From Maea johnstoni (Eukaryota; Annelida; Polychaeta; Spionida; Magelonidae): DNA of 64,000 nucleotides. Under the pieces are notes generated by a model, which ran no database searches, was not told the origin of the DNA, and was given only the letters and a program-made list of their open reading frames with translations. Position numbers and translations under genes: made by a program. Below are positions 54,831 to 64,000 of the stretch, piece after piece. Location of the stretch: assembly GCA_963942565.1 (NCBI GenBank), contig OZ012684.1:64751354-64815353 (forward strand), in the 5' to 3' direction. How positions within the stretch are numbered: the first letter of the stretch is position 1; each line of letters begins with the position of its first letter.

Positions 54831-55516
54831 TGATATTACGAAGTGACTTCTTTGGATTATTTATGAATTTTAATAAAATGAATTATAAATATTATCATAT
54901 TAGAAATTTCTAGTATTTACAATTTTCTAATATTTATATATCATTTATTAATAATTATAAATGTTTATAAACATCAATAGATTTTTTTTAAATATTAAAA
55001 GATGCTTAATCAACTCTTGCCATATACTTATCAAAATCCATGTAATAATATATAACATAATTATAACCTGTCGTTAAAAATGTGGGTCATTTTCTTAATA
55101 AATTGTATTTGTTTGCACCAATAAACTTTCTATTTCCAATGAAAAAGAACATTTTCTTTATCTATGGGCCCTACACATTCTGACATTGATAATATTCCGG
55201 CTATATAGCCAAATACTGAAGTCGGCCACTATCTAATTACTTGACTGTTGCAGATAAAAAACTGATTATTGAACATATCTCCGTCAAACCAAAACCCCTT
55301 TTTTTTAAATAGCCTTCAGTATACGAGCGGTCATTGGAATACGCTTATATGATGTCAATATTTTATAATACATGAATCACATCAAAAGCACATTTCAATA
55401 ATGTTGAATTGTTTTAATCAATTTATGGCACTGTAGATATATTTAGTAGATCTTCATAAACCATTTAAATTCCCGCAACAACAATCGTCAGCAGTGTGAC
55501 CCATTATCATGTGACC

Positions 55517-55551
55517 CTGGTGCTTACAGACAGAAATATCCTAAGCACCAG
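55517..55551. promoter_or_regulatory. Inverted pair of the satellite core word near the DHX33 5' end
   Basis: CTGGTGCTTA (55517-55526) and TAAGCACCAG (55542-55551) are perfect 10-bp inverted repeats with a 15-base spacer. They are the conserved core of the 34-bp satellite, here not in tandem, about 170 bp upstream of the ATG in the putative first exon. Confidence 0.55.
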
Positions 55552-55583
55552 TATCTGTTTTGGCTTGGTGCGTAACCTTGGGG

Positions 55584-55594
55584 CGCCATTTTGG
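55584..55594 (+). promoter_or_regulatory. YY1-like site, putative DHX33 promoter
   Basis: CGCCATTTTGG fits the YY1 consensus (CGCCATNTT) common near starts of TATA-less housekeeping genes. It sits about 155 bp upstream of the exon 1 donor at 55749. Confidence 0.4.
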
Positions 55595-55599
55595 AAATA

Positions 55600-55749
55600 C
55601 CCGGATCCTAATTTGGGTCATGAATAGTGAACGATTTAAAAAAATAGTTTGCCGCGGTACATAACGGAGCATGTGACTTCGGCATACTGGCGACGTGCAT
55701 CGACCTTCCATACAGCATGGAGGAAAAGACAACACTGCCATGTGAGCTG
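55600..55749 (+). other. DHX33: Putative DHX33 5' UTR exon 1 (start approximate)
   Basis: It ends at a strong donor GAGCTG|GTGAGT (55750). An ATG at 55717 opens 11 codons (MEEKTTLPCEL). Joined to exon 2 at 57942 it would meet K and then TGA, so it would be a 12-codon upstream ORF rather than the protein start. The transcription start is not visible; support is the donor, the YY1-like site and the need for an exon ahead of the exon 2 acceptor. Confidence 0.4.
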
Positions 55750-57014
55750 GTGAGTCTCACCTGTCCAAATCCTAGTAGGATTTTGTCATCAAAATGGAGA
55801 AATCAAGTAGATGAATGGGGTATTTCTGGGTTATCATATCTTTAACTAGTGTCAAGTCTAAACAGGTGTACAAATTAGGTAGTGTAAGAGTTTTTTGACA
55901 GGTTATTCATGTAGGCCTAGTGAAGATATGAAATTTAAGGTGCATATTGAATTTTATGGTTTAACCTGATAATACTTTTCAAAAATGGGTCAAAACCATT
56001 GAAACTTGTGATGATCTGTTAGCTTGACGTGCCTGACAAAATAAAACACCTGTTATCTTTTGATTTCAAAGCCTGGACATGGGCATGGCATTTGGATTTG
56101 CCAATGGAAGTCTAAAAAATGTTTTTTATATATCATATAGGCTATACATGTATCTGTATATGACATACATCATTAGGACACCCAAACCCTAAAAATCACC
56201 CTTCAGAAAACTCCCATTTCTAGCGTTTAATATTTAATAATTAAGTATTTCCCAACTCAAGTGGGCAGCTTGTTATTAAGTGCATTTATGTAGAGTTGGC
56301 GATGAAGACATCCATTTATTCTTTAGGGACATTCAAGTGGTGTATGCAAAGATGTGAAATGTCAAAGTGGGATAGTTAATGTCCCCATTCAGAACCCACC
56401 TATGAGTATCTACATTTCATAACAGCACTTGACCTGTTCATTATGACTAAGCAGTAACTGTCAGTACATGCTTGGTAAAGAAACCTACCCATTTACCCTT
56501 TATATGACCACAGCTGCTGGCCCATAAACTTTACACTCATTTGTGATCCATGTTCACGAAGCAGGATCTGGCTCTTGGTGTAAGGATGGATGTAACTTAT
56601 TTAAACCTATCACTAACACTTATTTATGATGTCATATCACCTCAAAGGTATACACCTTTTATCGGTTATATGGTGCTGGTTCATCGATTGACCGATCCCT
56701 ACTACACCTTGGTAACACAATAATCAAATACCTCCACATATTTTACTGTTTAGTAGTACTTAAAATTGACTGAAATTCACATTATTAGAATTGGCATGGG
56801 CAGAGACAATGGCATTTCATAATCAGTTCATTTTATTATGGATTGGTATTGTTCATGATTGTTACCTAAATATCTATTGGATATCCCTATAAAGATGTGA
56901 TACCCGGAATGTTATGAATGTCACATTTGGGAGACATTCAGTTGCAAAGTCCTGGCTGGGGCCCTTTCCTTGGTTTGCTATTAATACTATTACTTCATTA
57001 GTTTAAAGTCTTAA

Positions 57015-57850
57015 GATACTATATACCAGTGACACCTATTGGGAATTCGACCAACTAAAATAATTTATTTCATTTACCTGTCGTGACAACACTGGAAAAA
57101 TTGAAAAGTCCTCTAAATTGATTTTTATTGAATATCTACCAATTATGATTATTCCTGCCTTATTTAGATAGTTTCCTAAGAGTTGTTTTTTTGTTTTTGG
57201 CTGCAGTGATTTTTATATTCATTAAATTTGATGTTTTGACACATTTTCAGAAATAGTGTGTGATAATACATGTGTATAAATGGGGTTCCCTTGCTCAACA
57301 ACATCTTATATAAGGATGGGCATATACAGTGACAATTGAGTAACTCTTTTCTAACATTTTCATGAACATTTGCCCTGAAAAGTCCTATTTCACAAACTTT
57401 GACCATCTGTGGTTTGAAAACTAACATAATGACCTATCATTTTCTTTATGTCTTCTTATCAAGAGCATTGAATAGATACTGTAGACAAAAATTGGTGAAA
57501 ATTAAACTAGGCAATTCTGACATCAATTTTGGGATAAAAATTTGTTTCTCGAGTTCCTTGATTTTGCCCAATAATTCCTATATAACAGCAGAAAAATAAT
57601 TTCAACAAGGCATAACATAATATCAGGCAGTGTCAGTATCTCTGAAGGTATAAATTTAGTGATGAAAGAAACCACTTTTGGAGAATGAGATGTTTGTGAC
57701 ATAAATTAATTTTTCAAAAATCTGTTTAAAAAAAAGCAAGTCGATGACCCCATGATTTTAAGTAGTTTGGAAGATCAATTTCCTATGTTCTTTCCTCATG
57801 CAAAGTTTCAGGTAGATTAAACTGAGATTTCTGAAAGTGTGGTAAAACCG
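57015..57850 (-). repeat. Unclassified dispersed repeat, copy B
   Basis: Reverse-complement partner of 50995-51615, longer and in the first DHX33 intron, ending about 90 bp before exon 2. Confidence 0.75.
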
Positions 57851-57976
57851 ACCTATACTAGCCTGTTTTGGAGTCCCTACCTTCAGTTCTTGAAACGCTA
57901 AGTCCCCTTTTTAATGACAGAGCTGAATTGCTGTTTTTCAGAAATGAAATCTGCCTATTATTGAAGAATAAAGGCT

Positions 57977-63759
<5,783 letters not shown>

Positions 63760-63802
63760 GTAAGATCATCATCTGGCTCTTGTGCTATTCCTAGGCAGAT
63801 TG

Positions 63803-63892
63803 TGTAATGGTATTGTAGGTTATTATAGCCTCAAACATAGCAGGGACTTATTTGACTATTTATGATATTAAATCAGAATGTTAAAAGCACAG
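63803..63892 (+). repeat. Decayed duplicate of DHX33 exon 11 with its acceptor
   Basis: GTATTGTAG|GTTATTATAGCC, AAACATAGCAGGGACT and GACTATTTATGATATTAAA follow exon 11 order. It reads VIIASNIAGTYLTIYDIKSE then C and a stop, against [20 protein letters not shown]. The catalytic-context Glu of motif V is Gly here, and the first four codons are missing. Confidence 0.88.
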
Positions 63893-64000
63893 AACCAGTA
63901 CCGAGCCATAAACCTTTTCAAAATTTACTGATGAAAACCATTTCAATATTTCCGATACTGACACCAATACTGCACCATTTTTTTCTTAACAGTATCTATT

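Noticed and set aside
55541-55741. Minus-strand frame MAVLSFPPCC...
   Set aside because: Antisense to the putative DHX33 promoter and first exon; no similarity recognised and no splice signals.
56170-56225. Further hAT MITE copy (GACACCCAAACCCT)
   Set aside because: Only about 45 bp resemble the family's end; too short to annotate as an element.

Overview
The window is AT-rich, intron-rich animal DNA with very many small DNA transposons, minisatellites and long (TA)n and (GA)n tracts. It looks like a bilaterian invertebrate, perhaps a marine lophotrochozoan or basal deuterostome; I cannot name the species. Two conserved host genes are readable and point away from each other. On the minus strand, the 5' part of AMBRA1 (autophagy and CUL4-DDB1 adaptor) has four coding exons between 18787 and 2905 and runs off the left edge. 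On the plus strand, the N-terminal half of DHX33 (DEAH-box RNA helicase) has ten coding exons from 57977 to 63759 and runs off the right edge. All exon junctions use GT/AG and keep phase.

Layout. 1-18.8 kb: AMBRA1 coding exons in long introns with minisatellites and MITEs. 18.8-47.5 kb: probably the first AMBRA1 intron or upstream DNA, with no convincing gene. It holds minisatellites, SINE-like and hAT/piggyBac-like MITEs, simple repeats and a 200-N assembly gap. 42.8-46.4 kb: a pile of nested MITEs, some with readable target-site duplications. 47.5-47.9 kb: a CpG- and CRE-bearing promoter-like patch, possibly the AMBRA1 promoter. 48.45-50.25 and 53.3-54.28 kb: two inverted arrays of one 34-bp satellite with a LINE scrap between them. 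55.5-55.75 kb: likely DHX33 promoter and 5' UTR exon. 57-64 kb: DHX33.

Two patterns stand out. First, the core word of the 34-bp satellite (TAAGCACC/GGTGCTTA) also occurs outside the arrays as small clusters in both putative promoters, as if a promoter element had been amplified in mirror image between two divergent genes. Second, at least six exons of the two genes have a decayed partial copy ('echo') of themselves in the adjoining intron, several including the splice acceptor: AMBRA1 first and third coding exons and DHX33 exons 3, 7, 9 and 11. Both were read by eye and need alignment, RNA and population data to test.
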